A DNA stretch of 64,000 nt from Paramacrobiotus metropolitanus. Its lineage: Eukaryota; Tardigrada; Eutardigrada; Parachela; Macrobiotidae. This document shows positions 12,601 to 23,452 of the stretch, piece by piece. The first letter of the stretch is position 1; each line of letters begins with the position of its first letter. A program made the position numbers and the translations under genes. The DNA lies in contig NW_026570262.1 in assembly GCF_019649055.1 (NCBI RefSeq), positions 186,001 through 250,000 of the forward strand, given 5' to 3'. The notes beneath the pieces were generated by a model that saw nothing but the letters and a program-made list of their open reading frames with translations, made no database searches and had not been told where the DNA came from.

Positions 12601-13523
12601 GCTAAACCTCTAAAAGGATCACTTTTCATTTTCTTGCGATATATACGCTCTAGTCGCTATTTCTTTTTGGTTACTACGAGTAGTCAGCATGCGAGTCTGC
12701 CTATCAAGCTACTAAATTAATTGGTAATCTCTTTAAACCTTTTTGTCTGTGCTCTTTTTGAAGGCGTAAGAGGAGATAAACCATAATTAAATACAGCATT
12801 TCCGTTGACATTTTGTTGCCCGAAGACAACTGAAAACTGTATTAGCAACCTAGCTCACTCACACACACCAAAGCTGTTAAACGAAACGAGTAAAGTCTTA
12901 AGAATTCCTCTGGTGAAAGCTACCATAATAGTGAATGTAGTGATAAAGCACGATAAGGAGTATCCATAACGTACGGTTAATGTAGTCGGTTAATTGAAAG
13001 ATTCGATTCTAATTCAAGGAGCACGCAGCATATGGTTCGAAATTGGCATTTGTTCTGTTAATGTTACAAATCTTTTTAGCAGGCAGTCGGTTGGCGTAGT
13101 AGCACTGGTCTGAAAGTTTTATATCGAAGTCCTTACTGTGCAAAATTAAACTTTCATGATGGATTGTTCTGCTATCGTCTATGAACAGCAATGAAAACAA
13201 TATAGTTTGACTGGAAAAAGCTTTTGCGCTTGCATCAGTTCGAAAGTGAAATACTAATGTTTCTAGCTTTCTACCAATACAACAACAGCACAGAATAAAA
13301 GGGCATAATAAGAGAAATAATCATGACTGACAGCTGCAAAGCGGGGATTGGTTCCATAAATTGATAATAGTTATGGTTCTTGTTGTGGTAGCGGTGCTGG
13401 TAGTGATAAATATGTGGTACTACGGATTTTGTAGTTTTCTTGAATTGTCAGCTTTCGTGAATTTATGTATTTTTTCATTTTTCAAACCTTTGATTACGTG
13501 CATACTGCATGGTAAACATATAG
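9661..13523. other. Unique centre of the 12.7-kb element
   Basis: AT-rich sequence with no recognisable protein. All open frames are under 80 codons and show no family motif. It contains a smaller inverted repeat at 9,794-10,322. The remainder (10,330-13,523) shows nothing I can support. The element is therefore probably non-autonomous. Confidence 0.6.
9794..10322. repeat. Nested ~0.5-kb inverted-repeat element
   Basis: The left end (gtactgtagcggcggtttcaag, then ttagaccacagagtgt) is matched by an inverted copy at 10,285-10,322 (acactttgtggtctaacttg, then aaaccaccgcttcagtac). Inner blocks also pair (atcagagctttgg near 10,035 with caaagctctgat near 10,140). Size and structure suggest a small non-autonomous element nested in the centre of the large one. 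Confidence 0.6.
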
Positions 13524-16500
13524 TAAAGCCATAGTAAAATTTTACGCTGATTGTGAATCTGCGACTTATTTTTCAGGATTCAAAAAAACATCTAAGTCGA
13601 GTAAAGTAGTAGAAGTGTGGCTTGAATCTGGCATGATTACATAGATGCCAGGCAAGCAGTGCGTTTGCGACAGTCTGTCTGCGCCCTGCAGTTGCACTTA
13701 CTCCGACTGCTGCTACGACTTGTCTAAGCCTCGCTCATATTCATAATTTGACGTACACAAAATCAAAATTTTTTAACAAATCGGTAACGAGCATGGAGAG
13801 TATAAAAAACTAACAAGAGAAGGTGCAATCCGTTTTAAAACATTCGAAGCGGTTGAGGCAGTAGGCCGTTTAGGCTCTTAATTACAACCTGATGCGTTCG
13901 ACGCAAACGTGCCGAAAAGTACTGAATTTTCATGCAGCAAATTTTAGCGAGTCACATCACCATTAACCATACACCTGGCTGGTGTTTTCCAAAGTTTCAC
14001 TTCATAAAAAGGATGGAAAAAGTATTTCAAACAAATTTTAACGAATTTTACAAAAAATTAAGAAATTTACAATTTGTGTTGAATTTTTGACAATTTCTAC
14101 AGTGGAGTCGACCGTCAGATTTGTGATTTACGCAAAGGTAGCAGTTTATTGTCAAATGTTACTAAACAATGTCTGAATAGTGCACTAAAATCTTGATTAT
14201 AATATGCTAATAACAGAATTTTTAGCAATCTTCGAAGTATAATCGTGTGCCAGCTAAGCCTTTTGCATTTCGGCTTTTGCTGCAAGACTGCCCTTTCTTG
14301 CGATGTTAAAATGTTTTCTTATTGTCGAATTTGTGAAATTTGTTTTTAATGACTTTCATTTAACTGTGAACTACCAATGATCTTTTACTGCACCAACTTA
14401 TCTGCTAACAAAGGCTCAAAAACATACTGCTAAAATATTATACCAGAGCAGACACTTCACCATACAGTATAGAATTTCCGAAGTGATTCGTGTCGCCTTA
14501 GCAGTAAAGCACGACGGTAAAGCACTCTTCATCGTACGGAAAATGCTAATGTGTTGGCGTTATACTCGAGATGTTTTGAACACGCGACTACCCGTTTTTT
14601 TTATGCATGATGTGTGTAATCCCTAATTTTGGCAACTTTCGAAAGTTTATGTAAAAGTTGTTTAGTCTTACAATCTTAATTTAAAGAAAAGTCTTGTTTT
14701 TTACCTATTGATGGTATCTATAAAGTTAAGTTCAAAATGCGTACGTTCTCGCAAAGAAATCTGTGAACGTCTCAGCTTGCAAAAAACATATGCTTGTTGC
14801 CAACAACACTCGCAAAAAACGGTTTGCTGTAGTAGTCAACATTCGTTAGCGTTCGTCTTGTGGAACAGAAATGAAAGCTAGCACCAATAATAAATTGATC
14901 TCAATACTTGGTCCGGCAAAGAAAAATGTATTCACGCTTTCATTTTTCTGTTTTTTCCACAGTTAGAGTAGCTAGCTGTTTGTAATTTTAATAATTTTTT
15001 AATTATTGACAAACTCAGGTATTAGTTAGTCTTTGTGTACAATCGTTCAGTCAACTGTGATCGCATGCGCTTCAAGTGCACCATGCACTATGTACAAAAT
15101 ATTAACGTCTATTTTGCATGACAGGCGTTTAACATTTGTATGGCAACACGTACTGTGAAATTAGTACTGACTGAAACATTGATTTGGCGGTTAAATTTGC
15201 AAGGGCATTTTTGGTTGCCTTGCCGGAACTGATTTTTTGTTTAGGCAAAAACTGAAAAAAGGACAAGCCAGATTGAAACGGTTTGCCTAACGAAACAGTA
15301 AGCGTTACAAATTAAAATTACACTGAGTTCATTAGGATGGCGTGCACGCCACACTATCTTAGCGTTTCTAACACTGGACAAAGCTAGCGCATGCTAAATA
15401 TTGCAGTTATATTCATTTAATCATTATTTTGTTGATTCATAATTTTGTAATTTATTTGTAGTACTGGAATTAACAAACGAGAAGGCTCCGCACACCATGG
15501 TTAACCACCAAAGTCTCCGCATACCAATTTTTATCATTTTTGATTTTTTTTAAAAAGATCACCTACATCTCCTAACACTACCAAGAGAAAAATGCACACC
15601 ACCATAGCCTCTACACACCATTATTTTGAAAGATTCCATTAATTGTTATCACAGGCGGAAAAAAGACGGCTCTTTCGTCTCGCGGTCTGGCTCCTCTTTT
15701 TTTGATATCACTCGTTAACCTGCGCTTCCGTTACAGGCAGCGATTTTTTCGGTTTTACCCTTGCGCTATATTGACAAAAACCAAAAATTGTAACATAGAT
15801 ACAACGTATTTTAAGTGAAGTGCTACTTCCTGTACTCACTCAAAACTTACAAGATAGCCATTATAAATCGTATGTAATGACCGACCACCGTATATCTTTG
15901 CAACTACAAGTGTAATACGGTGTCCAGAAACTGCCGAGATTTTTTTTGAAATATATAGTGGTGGCGCAAAATGCTGGCCGGAGACAAAACGTGGTGCGAA
16001 CAGTTGTATGCGGAGCCTGGTGGAGGTGAAAGGTGGTGTGTGGAGACTTTGGTGATAAAACAGGGTGTGCAGCTTTCTCCATTAGTAAATCTGACATTTT
16101 GACAACGATTATACTCGTACATAGTGCAGTGGTTATGACGACAAGCGCCAACACCGCGCTCATTGCAATCTACCTGTACCTTTACGCAACTCATATTCTG
16201 ACATTTCGTTTGTAACTGAAAAGCAGTAATCTAATAACATTGCATTTCTGAAAATACTTGAGCATACTATTCTAACAAAAAATCGGCTATGCAAGTCACT
16301 TTTTTTTCAACAGTAAGTATTATCATTCTTTTGTATTAATAATTATGTAAACTTACTATTACAAAGCATTCTGTTACACGTATACGCGCTCATCATATCC
16401 GTTTGGCAGATCAATGCCTTATTCATTGTGACCGGTTGTATAGTGCACACATTTTGCTCCAGCATAATTTTCGGTTTTGGTTTTACAAGCTCACAAAATT

Positions 16501-17962
16501 ATTACTTCATCATGCTTCACTTCAAATCCACATAAAAGTAAAAAAAATCATTCAGCGCGCTATTTGGATACAAAACGAGAAAACAAAATTTTCCCAGTCG
16601 CTAACGTAGCTGCGGTGAAAGCAGGATAGCACTCATGATTGAGCAAAGATCCGAATCTTAGAATCATCGATGGGCGGAATGTATTATGTGCGCGTGTACA
16701 CGTCACGGAACGCTTTGCAATACTGTCTACCTAATCATTAAAAGAATAATAATGCGAGTACTTACCACGTTTTGAAAAATAGTACTTTGTATAACCAATT
16801 TTTCTATATAGAATAGTATGTTTCACGTATTTAAGGAATATATTCTTATTAAATTACTGCTTGTGAGTTGCAGTGTAGTAGATGTTAAGCTGACAATTAT
16901 ATACTGCTTGTGCAAAATACTGTTCATGGTGTACATTACTGTATACATAACTCATCGTATTAAAATCATGTTAATATGAGCCCACTTTTTCACATCAAGT
17001 TGTTTACATTCTTTCGCGACGTGGAGAAAAACCCTCAAACATTAGAGCGATCACTTCGTCAATAATGCCATGTAGCCCCAGCGGCTCGATTGGTAAAACT
17101 ATTTAGCACTATGGTACTCATGCACAATACATATGCATAGCTGCAAAGCAGTCTAATTACATTAACTTCTATAAAAAATGTTGTTCATTTAAGCATACGT
17201 AAAGCACATGAAGCACAGCGTACTGTTTATTGCTGTTCGGCATGATCTTGTGTTTACATTATTTGTGGCATGGTGGAGAACCTAATTACGCTACTGGCGC
17301 GTTGAATTCCATTCAGTTAAAAACTTCATTATAATTTCTACAATTTGAGGATTATACTTACTTATTTATAGCCATACAGGTATGGCTGTACTATGAACTG
17401 TTCACTTTCATAATTGTACTTTTATTGTGCTATAAATGTGACAGTTGTTTCCAGTACTGAGGCTTATTGCGTGCACGCAAGCTACTTTAGTATGTACGTG
17501 TACATCACGACAATTCCCTAATCTATGCAATTTATAATACAAACTGGTGTCTAGATGTGATAATTGTAATGAAATTTTTACATTTGTATTTATGGGGTTA
17601 AATAGTCATGTACCACACATTTTTGACGCTATTAGCAAATAAAGTAATACTGCTGAAGTTCAACAAAGTAACTTAAAAATTCATAACTTGGTCACGTGAC
17701 TCCGAATTCACATGGTTCAAATAATACTAAACTCAGAATTTTTTTCTGAGCAAAACTAGCTATAAGAAGTTCATTTCTGGTAGGTACTTGTAAACTGGAC
17801 TAAATCCTTAATTAATTAATTAATTAGTGTAACTAATTAGTGTGTACACTAAAGCAATTAGTTTCGATAAACGCAGTGATATTTTACGTTATATTAGTGA
17901 CGTCATAAGCTGCAATCTGGACGTGACAAATTGCAGAGCGCGCCGCGGGACGCCAATGCTGC
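13524..17962 (-). repeat. Right terminal inverted repeat of 12.7-kb element
   Basis: It is the reverse complement of 5,238-9,660. Differences are scattered substitutions and short indels, for example extra sequence containing gccatgtagccccagcggct near 17,067-17,090. The near identity over 4.4 kb implies either recent formation or continued gene conversion between the arms. Confidence 0.9.
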
Positions 17963-17965
17963 TAC

Positions 17966-18187
17966 CGCCTGTCCAGGGTGAGTGGGCTGTCGCCCTGCGG
18001 ATACATCCGCGAGACGACATCCTTGAGGATGGCCTCGCCGTTGGGCGCCAACCGCACGTACTGCTGGATGGAATACAGCCACCACCAGACGGCATCGCGG
18101 GCGTTGTAGCGGGCGCCGGTGCCCTCCGATAAAAGATTGGGGATCAGCCCGTGCCGGAGACAGGCCGCGTAGGCCAAGATGATGTAT
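17966..18187 (-). pseudogene. AGL copy 2, exon 18
   Basis: The exon is open and very close to intact exon 18 (35,268-35,492), reading [20 protein letters not shown] and on to [14 protein letters not shown]. One codon is deleted near the 3' end ([11 protein letters not shown] for [12 protein letters not shown]). The 12.7-kb element abuts its splice donor, with the target duplication covering it, so normal splicing to exon 19 would be disrupted. It carries the glucosidase-domain core but sits in a gene that is frameshifted elsewhere. Confidence 0.88.
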
Positions 18188-18575
18188 CTACTGTGACAGG
18201 CAAGCACAGAGAGCTCACAGATGCCTTTATTGTACAAATAAAGTGGAGCAAATACCGCGTGATTGCGGGAGAAAACACAACAAGGCCAATAGTCCATTAC
18301 ATCAAGACACCTTCCCAGTTGTTACCGATTCAGTTGTAAAGATCGAAGTCCATCGAAAGCAAGTGACGCATAAAAAAACAGCCATTAGCGTGATAACAGA
18401 TGAACTGGCAGGAAGACAGCAATGAACGCTACATCAAAACACCGCCATATGTTTTGGCGCGAAGAGAAGTGCAGTGCACTTGTATCTTTTGCATGCATAT
18501 TTTCCAGAGAAAATCCAGTGTGCATTCTGCACAGTTTGGACTTTTTGCGATAACCGTGTCTGTAATATTATTAAT

Positions 18576-18881
18576 ATGGCCCCGCGCAAAAGTAAAAGAA
18601 AATTAGCAATAGAACTTGTTGAAAAGCTAATTTTATTAAATTCCTCGCGTACTTATTCATCACTGCGATTTTTATTGGATGAACAAGAGTTACTGCTGCA
18701 TTTGTCTGCACGTAGACAGGAAGAAGATGAGTCTCTTCTTTTAATGATTCGAGGTTACCTGCACGTTACTCGTTATTTAAATCCCCGTTTAACGGTGCCG
18801 AAAAGTACTAATTTTCTTCGACTTATTTTGTCCCGCCTGGACGATGACAGATTCCGACAAGAATGCCTGATGGCATTATAG
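18576..18881 (+). CDS. Truncated Harbinger-type transposase N-terminus
   Basis: A 101-codon frame begins MAPRKSKRKLAIELVEKLIL and contains RYLNPRLTVPKSTNFLRLIL followed by SRLDDDRFRQECLMAL and a stop. The block V-P-K-S-x-x-F-L with L-D-D-x-R-F-R-Q-E resembles the region ahead of the DDE domain in many invertebrate Harbinger-like transposases. No DDE catalytic region follows within the element. An ATG further upstream at 18,474 stays in frame, but the basic MAPRKSKRK start is more natural. This is an N-terminal relic, not an active enzyme. Confidence 0.55.
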   Translation: MAPRKSKRKLAIELVEKLILLNSSRTYSSLRFLLDEQELLLHLSARRQEEDESLLLMIRGYLHVTRYLNPRLTVPKSTNFLRLILSRLDDDRFRQECLMAL

Positions 18882-19089
18882 TTCGCACCGTTGGATTAAT
18901 TGTTTTGGCCATCAACAGTATTACAGTATATGACAAAATCAAATTTTGTAAAAACGAGGGTCAGTTAATTTCTTTGTCAATAGTATTCCACAGTTTATTA
19001 AACTGGTCTATTTTAAAACCAACACACCATGAAGTTAATCTGCTTGCGCTCATTCATGTAAAGCGTGCAGACACTGATGCGAGAGTGCA

Positions 19090-19135
19090 ATGCCGAAATG
19101 AAAAGCAGCTCGGGACCTGCTTTTCATTTCGGCAT
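19090..19135. repeat. Perfect 19-bp hairpin
   Basis: The stem atgccgaaatgaaaagcag (19,090-19,108) and its exact complement (19,117-19,135) enclose an 8-base loop, ctcgggac. It sits inside the Harbinger-like element, between the transposase relic and the right terminal repeat. Role unknown; it could be a replication or repair by-product or a structure in a transcript. Confidence 0.8.
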
Positions 19136-19269
19136 AACGTTTTGGAAGTTGTATGTGTGTCATACTCCATATCGCCAATCCCAGCTGCTGCGCTTATCTC
19201 AATGGACTTTGATCTTTACAGCCAATTCGGTAACAAGTGGGAAGGTGTCTTGATGTAATGGACTAATGT

Positions 19270-19700
19270 CTGGCAGAAATCAGCAAGTCAAGTTGCTGCG
19301 AGCGAGTTCTAACGCGTAATGAAATGTAGAGAATAGAATGTGCTGGCGGCAACGGCGTCACGCTGTCCAGACACATGGAATGTGAGTGCGCAGACTGGAC
19401 TCGTATCCAACGCGAGCGTATAAGCGCCGAGTCATACAGCGAGAGAGGAGCGAGAGAGCAAGTATGCTCAGTGAGTGCGCCCGCGGTGTATCCGCTAGGC
19501 GGAGAGTGCAGTGCAGCCACTCACGTACGTACAAGAGAGGGCGAATCAGCATGTGTGCAGTGATGCGCATACGCAAAGTGGCGTATCTATCACGCAGGCT
19601 GTCGTGCCTCTAACACTTACGAAGAGTACAGAGTAAGCGCAGCATAAAAAATTCCATTGGCGTCTATGGACGTGTTGCGCCGAGCAGAACGCTGCCAGAT
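19270..19700. other. CpG-rich unclassified insertion
   Basis: About 430 bp is markedly richer in G+C and CpG than its surroundings. It has purine-rich GAGAGAG runs and a possible TATA-like gcgtataagcgc. The edges tgtctggcag (19,266) and ctgccagatcaca (about 19,696-19,708) are partly inverted copies, as at LTR ends, but I found no matching target duplication. Possibly an LTR or another repeat; unassigned. Confidence 0.35.
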
Positions 19701-20047
19701 CACATTATATTTTTTCGAATACCATAGTGATTTAGATTCAAGACGGACGTGAAGCTACTAAGTTGCAGGAAAAATATTTTTTTTAAATGTTTACGCCGAT
19801 TTCATTCGACGCAGTAGAGACAACGGTAAATGTAACTGCTTTATGCAGATCCGTCCTTACTGCCACCGTACTACATCTTTCACCTCCACCAATGACTGTG
19901 TGCACTGTGCATCACTGATTAAAAATAGTCGAAGGTCGTACTTAAAGGGAAAAACATACATCACAAATAAATACTTTTCAAAACGATTTTTGATGTGTAG
20001 CGAAATTCGACATTCCTTTAAGAAGATATGGGGATAGCGGGCTTACC

Positions 20048-20307
20048 TCGCTTCTTGAAACTGTTCGGTCAATAAGAGTAGTTAGTCCTCGCAACGCGAT
20101 GAAGGTGTCGCGGCCCCAGTTGCGCGCCCAACCGACGGCGAAATGCGGCAGACCGGCCGCCAGACTCACCGCCCCATCCACATCCAGCCCGTTCGCCGGG
20201 TTCTTGATTTTCGCCGGCGCCGGTGGGGACAGTGAAGGAGAAAGGACCGGCAGCTTGCTGGCCATGACGATGCCGCACATCTGGTACGTCCCAATGCCAT
20301 CAACCTG
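20048..20307 (-). pseudogene. AGL copy 2, exon 17
   Basis: This matches intact exon 17 (35,815-36,069). It reads [20 protein letters not shown] and on to [18 protein letters not shown], including the W-G-R-D motif whose Asp is expected to be glucosidase-catalytic. Small indels near the 3' end change the LTEQFQEAR end to a shifted frame (TTLIDRTVSRSE). The splice donor region is altered. It belongs to the disrupted second copy. Confidence 0.85.
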
Positions 20308-20348
20308 CAAATAAACATTCGATCACCAGTGCAAATGCGGAAGCGGCG

Positions 20349-20876
20349 TTGCTGCAGACGGTCACCATGAATAGAGCTGCAAAATTTCCGCGAGAAGACG
20401 GCCCAGACACGTACGACTGCATCGATGACATCTTGCGACGGGCTCTAGGTTCAGCAGGCATACACGCAAGAACTGGAACTAGTGGTATTTACCATGAAAA
20501 CGAAGCACTTCCCGATGGCATCACCACTTGGTCCCAAGGGAACTGTGTTTGGCGGGAGATGTTGCTGGTGTTGATACCAGTATTACCGTCGTATTTGGAT
20601 CAGACCAGTGTTAAGGCCGGAGCGGCAGCAGACCATGTCGAAGCCGAGAAAGCAAGAAAATACAGCTTTCTGTCGGGGCGATACGAGTTTACGGCTGTCG
20701 GCTTTGAAACATTCGGTAGTTTTGGTACATCGGCGAAGCGATTTGTTAACGAGATTGGGAAGAGGATTTCGCTACAAACCGGCGAGATTCGTGGTCCCGA
20801 GTTTTTGAAACAGAAAATCTCTTTTGCAGTTCAACGTGGTAAAGCTGCTTCAGTAATCGGTACCGTTGGGCGTTGA
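20349..20876 (+). pseudogene. Non-LTR retrotransposon ORF2 C-terminal fragment
   Basis: An open 175-codon frame reads DDILRRALGSAGIHARTGTS, then DGITTWSQGNCVW, KARKYSFLSGRYEF, FETFGSFGTSAKRFVNEIGK and ISFAVQRGKAASVIGTVG before a stop. From memory of the family, this arrangement (D-G-x-T x-W, then K-Y-x-x-L x-x-x-Y-x-F, then Q-R-G-x-A-x-S-x-x-G-T) is typical of the region after the reverse transcriptase in invertebrate retroelement proteins. No polymerase domain precedes it, so it is 5'-truncated, as LINE copies commonly are. It lies in the AGL copy-2 intron in opposite orientation to AGL, and its open frame suggests a fairly recent arrival. Confidence 0.65.
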
Positions 20877-21194
20877 AATGTTGTTTTGTTTAGCCGTAAA
20901 TAGATTCTGATATTGTTATCGTGTTATTGAATTAAATAGAACCATGATTTTTTTTAAGGGATTAAAACGTTTGTTTTTAAACACTTGGTAGAAACTTGTT
21001 TGTAAATTTCGTGGCATACTACCAAACTTTGATCCTCAATGGGATTCCTGAAGTTTGTGCCAGTCCACTACCCTTGCTCCGTTAACTTTACAGCGAATGA
21101 ATATCTACAAAGGAAACTGTTACATTACTGGTGCACTAATAACACTACACGAAAAAAAAACCACTTCAACCATTCCCATTCCGCACTGCTTACC

Positions 21195-21531
21195 TCGTAA
21201 ATTCGGATCCACTGGAAACGAGTTTCCCCATCCGATTCAGTGCCACATCGACGATCTGCCGGTACGCTTGAGTGACGACCAGATCGAAGTACTGCGGGAC
21301 CGAGTAGGCGGCAGTCCTTTGATGTGTTCGAAAACCGCGCCGAACCAGTCGGCCAGCTGGAAACAACGAACTTCAAAATCCACCGACAAACAACATTAGT
21401 TTACCATACATACCGGAGTAGTCGACTCGTAACTGCGCAGCCGATCGGTGATGTAATCCATCATCCAATTCCCGGAGCGTAGACTGGAGCAGAACGGATG
21501 ACCGCAGAACGGTAACGAATGCGGAAACAAT
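21195..21531 (-). pseudogene. AGL copy 2, exons 16 and 15
   Basis: The minus strand shows counterparts of intact exon 16 (37,243-37,406: the [19 protein letters not shown] region) and of exon 15 (37,462-37,595: the [20 protein letters not shown] region). Exon 16 has a lost base pair run (gtaggcggcagtcc for aatagcgcgggagtcc) that breaks the frame. Exon 15 is shortened at its 5' end, where the intact [10 protein letters not shown] coding sequence is largely missing. Exon 14 is absent altogether. Confidence 0.8.
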
Positions 21532-21704
21532 TATTGGAAATTATGAAATGAATCGGAATTAAATAAGTACCAGAATTTAAATCCGATTTAATATACTGCG
21601 TTTTCATAGAATTTTTTAATTCAGTTGTTTCTGCTATCCTCTTCCGTTCCTAACACAAGTCAGGTCTTCTTCAGCATTTTGCACAAGTAGTGCAGAAGTT
21701 TTTT

Positions 21705-22116
21705 TCAATGTAGAACCACCACCTCCCCGGGCGGGAAATGCATAAAGCGCACATCCCGCTTGGCCTGGTTCTTCCGCATCTCGGGATCCCTCTCCATGCA
21801 GATAGTGGCTCTTCTCAAACCCAATACTCTCCTGCATGTACACTTGATAACCTTCCTTCAACCCGGTAATACTTCCTCGAACATCAGCATCATCCTCGAA
21901 CTTGTTTTCCCCGGTGTATTCCAGTCCGGCTTCCAAGATAATACTCTCCACAACTCCTTCGATGCTCAGGGGTAGGAGAGCCGGAGCGTGGTGGAAAGCG
22001 TCCATGTGGGGCGAGCGGAAGGCGTTGCGCAGCACGGCCACGTAGGCCGAGTGATCGGTGTGGTTGAGCCGGGTGATGGCCGTCGTGTCGCTGTCCATTT
22101 GATCCACGAAGACCAT
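21705..22116 (-). pseudogene. AGL copy 2, exon 13
   Basis: This corresponds to intact exon 13 (38,614-39,005). It reads VFVDQMDSDTTAITRLNHTD and [20 protein letters not shown]. After FEKSHYL a 4-bp insertion (atgc) shifts the frame, so [20 protein letters not shown] becomes nonsense. It is otherwise highly similar, showing that copy 2 decayed by indels rather than by heavy substitution. Confidence 0.88.
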
Positions 22117-22535
22117 TATAAATCAGACCAACTGCCGAACGATACGGGAGAAAATCAACGAAAAAAACGTCAACGAAAATAATCTAACCGGGAAAATTAA
22201 TGATAATACCAATTACCAAATACCAACAATAAGTGAACTGAAATTTATATACGACAGATAAGATACGACCGTACGAGTATAAGAATTCATATGTAGGTGT
22301 AAAACGAATGCATATGAGTGATACAAAAATAATGCCATTAAGTAAAATATGTAATTTATAGCACCTATTGTATTAATGTGAATGCATACAAATATTTTAA
22401 AAATACTGAAATTAAGCACATAAAATGTATAACATGCAGCATAAGAGTATCAAGATGCAAAACGAATGCATCTAATATTTTCATAATATTGGAATTTCTT
22501 TAGTACATACATGATACGACAGGAGACTTTGGTAA

Positions 22536-22958
22536 TGTTGGGCCAGTCGCTATGGCAGCCTACGAGTATGGCAGCCAGCGACAGTCCCGCTTCCGGTGTG
22601 CTGACTCACACCGAGTCGCACTCGCTGTCGAGCGCCAGATCGGCCTCGACTCAGGCAGCTTTCCGCCCAGACTTACGTCTCGGCCAATCACCGGCCTCGA
22701 TGTAGGCGGAGCCACACCACTTCCACATCTCGGCCTATCAGCGTTCGATTCGCTCGTGTTGGATCTGCCCAGTGCCGCATCAGGCTTTTTCCATGCTTTG
22801 GCTCGATGTGCCGTACATTCTGTTTCAATAGCATATCATTCACTGTACTTTCACGATACTGCTCGCACCTCGAGCCTTTGTGTTTGGTTCCTCACTTTAT
22901 TGCTATCACAATAAAGCCTTCTCTAACTATCGTGAGCCTTTGTTCGCCAGCTGTCACA
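22536..22958. mobile_element. Solo LTR
   Basis: A 423-bp block begins TGTTGGGCCAGTCGC and ends GCCAGCTGTCACA. It is flanked by gtaa on both sides (22,532-22,535 and 22,959-22,962), a 4-bp target duplication. TG...CA ends, a 4-bp duplication and an internal aataaag (about 22,910) fit a retrovirus-like LTR left after recombination, with no internal coding region. The duplication length favours a Gypsy-type element but does not prove it. It sits in intron 12 of AGL copy 2. Open frames across it are not genes. Confidence 0.7.
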
Positions 22959-23185
22959 GTAACAAGCAGCTAACAGAGCCTCAATGGAAAGACGTGCCGC
23001 TGTTCTACAGCACCGACAATTAACCTACAATGGTACTACACTTTTTGTCGGACTAAGATGAGTAAGATCGCTGACGCTAACAAGAAAGCCAAAGACCATT
23101 ACTTGCCATACTTTTGAAAACGCTGCGCAACAAAGAGAATTCTACTGCATAATTCTTATGGCGGATGTAGCAACGCGTACCAGCT

Positions 23186-23334
23186 GCGTAGTTACCTAGT
23201 GGTAGCCTTTCTGGGCCATTTCCGGCTGGAGTTGGCTCAATCGGCGCCGGACGGCCAATACACCGTTGGAGAGACTCACTTGACTGTCATCCGTCGCTTT
23301 GTCGGTTAATGAGCGATAGTAGCGCTACTCCGTT
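23186..23334 (-). pseudogene. AGL copy 2, exon 12
   Basis: It matches intact exon 12 (39,676-39,825) over its whole length, including the acceptor (tttagctgga on the minus strand). Substitutions include a premature stop (cattaaccgac for cttgaccgac) and a changed donor (tagtggtag end). Downstream intron similarity continues to about 23,440, where it stops just before the JmjC-related sequence. Confidence 0.82.
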
Positions 23335-23452
23335 ACAATATCCAGCTAAAATACCGCAACACATTTTATATTAGGTAAATATACGAGCATAACAAAACGA
23401 TTGCTCTTTTAAACGCCACTTTACTACACATATCCGTACATCTATTTGTATA

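Larger units (their letters stand above)
5238..17962. mobile_element. 12.7-kb element with 4.4-kb inverted repeats
   Basis: The left end starts GCAGCATTGGCGTCCC and the right end is its reverse complement. Flanks are taccgcca (5,230-5,237) and taccgcct (17,963-17,970), a probable 8-bp target duplication with one mismatch. The empty site survives in the intact AGL copy at 35,264-35,273 (ttaccgcctg), which proves an insertion. The arms are about 4.4 kb and near-identical by eye, with small indels (about 25 bp near 17,065-17,090). The unique centre is about 3.9 kb. I could not find a transposase; the open frames are short and unconvincing. An 8-bp duplication fits several superfamilies (hAT, P, Mutator-like), so I do not assign one. 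Confidence 0.85.
18291..19264. mobile_element. Harbinger-like DNA transposon, deleted
   Basis: Terminal inverted repeats of about 75 bp start AGTCCATTACATCAAGACAC at 18,291 and appear inverted at 19,190-19,264. They are flanked by a 3-bp repeat, aat (18,288-18,290 and 19,265-19,267). Inside is a short ORF resembling the N-terminus of a PIF/Harbinger transposase. The 3-bp duplication agrees with that superfamily, although its preferred site is TWA. At 974 bp it is far too short for a complete two-gene Harbinger, so it is a deletion derivative. It lies in intron 17 of AGL copy 2. Confidence 0.75.

Noticed and set aside
17842-18132. Plus-strand frames over AGL copy-2 exon 18
   Set aside because: They are antisense to the conserved exon, whose minus-strand translation matches the debranching enzyme.
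22511-22914. Two overlapping frames that looked like a small gene
   Set aside because: They lie entirely within the solo LTR.
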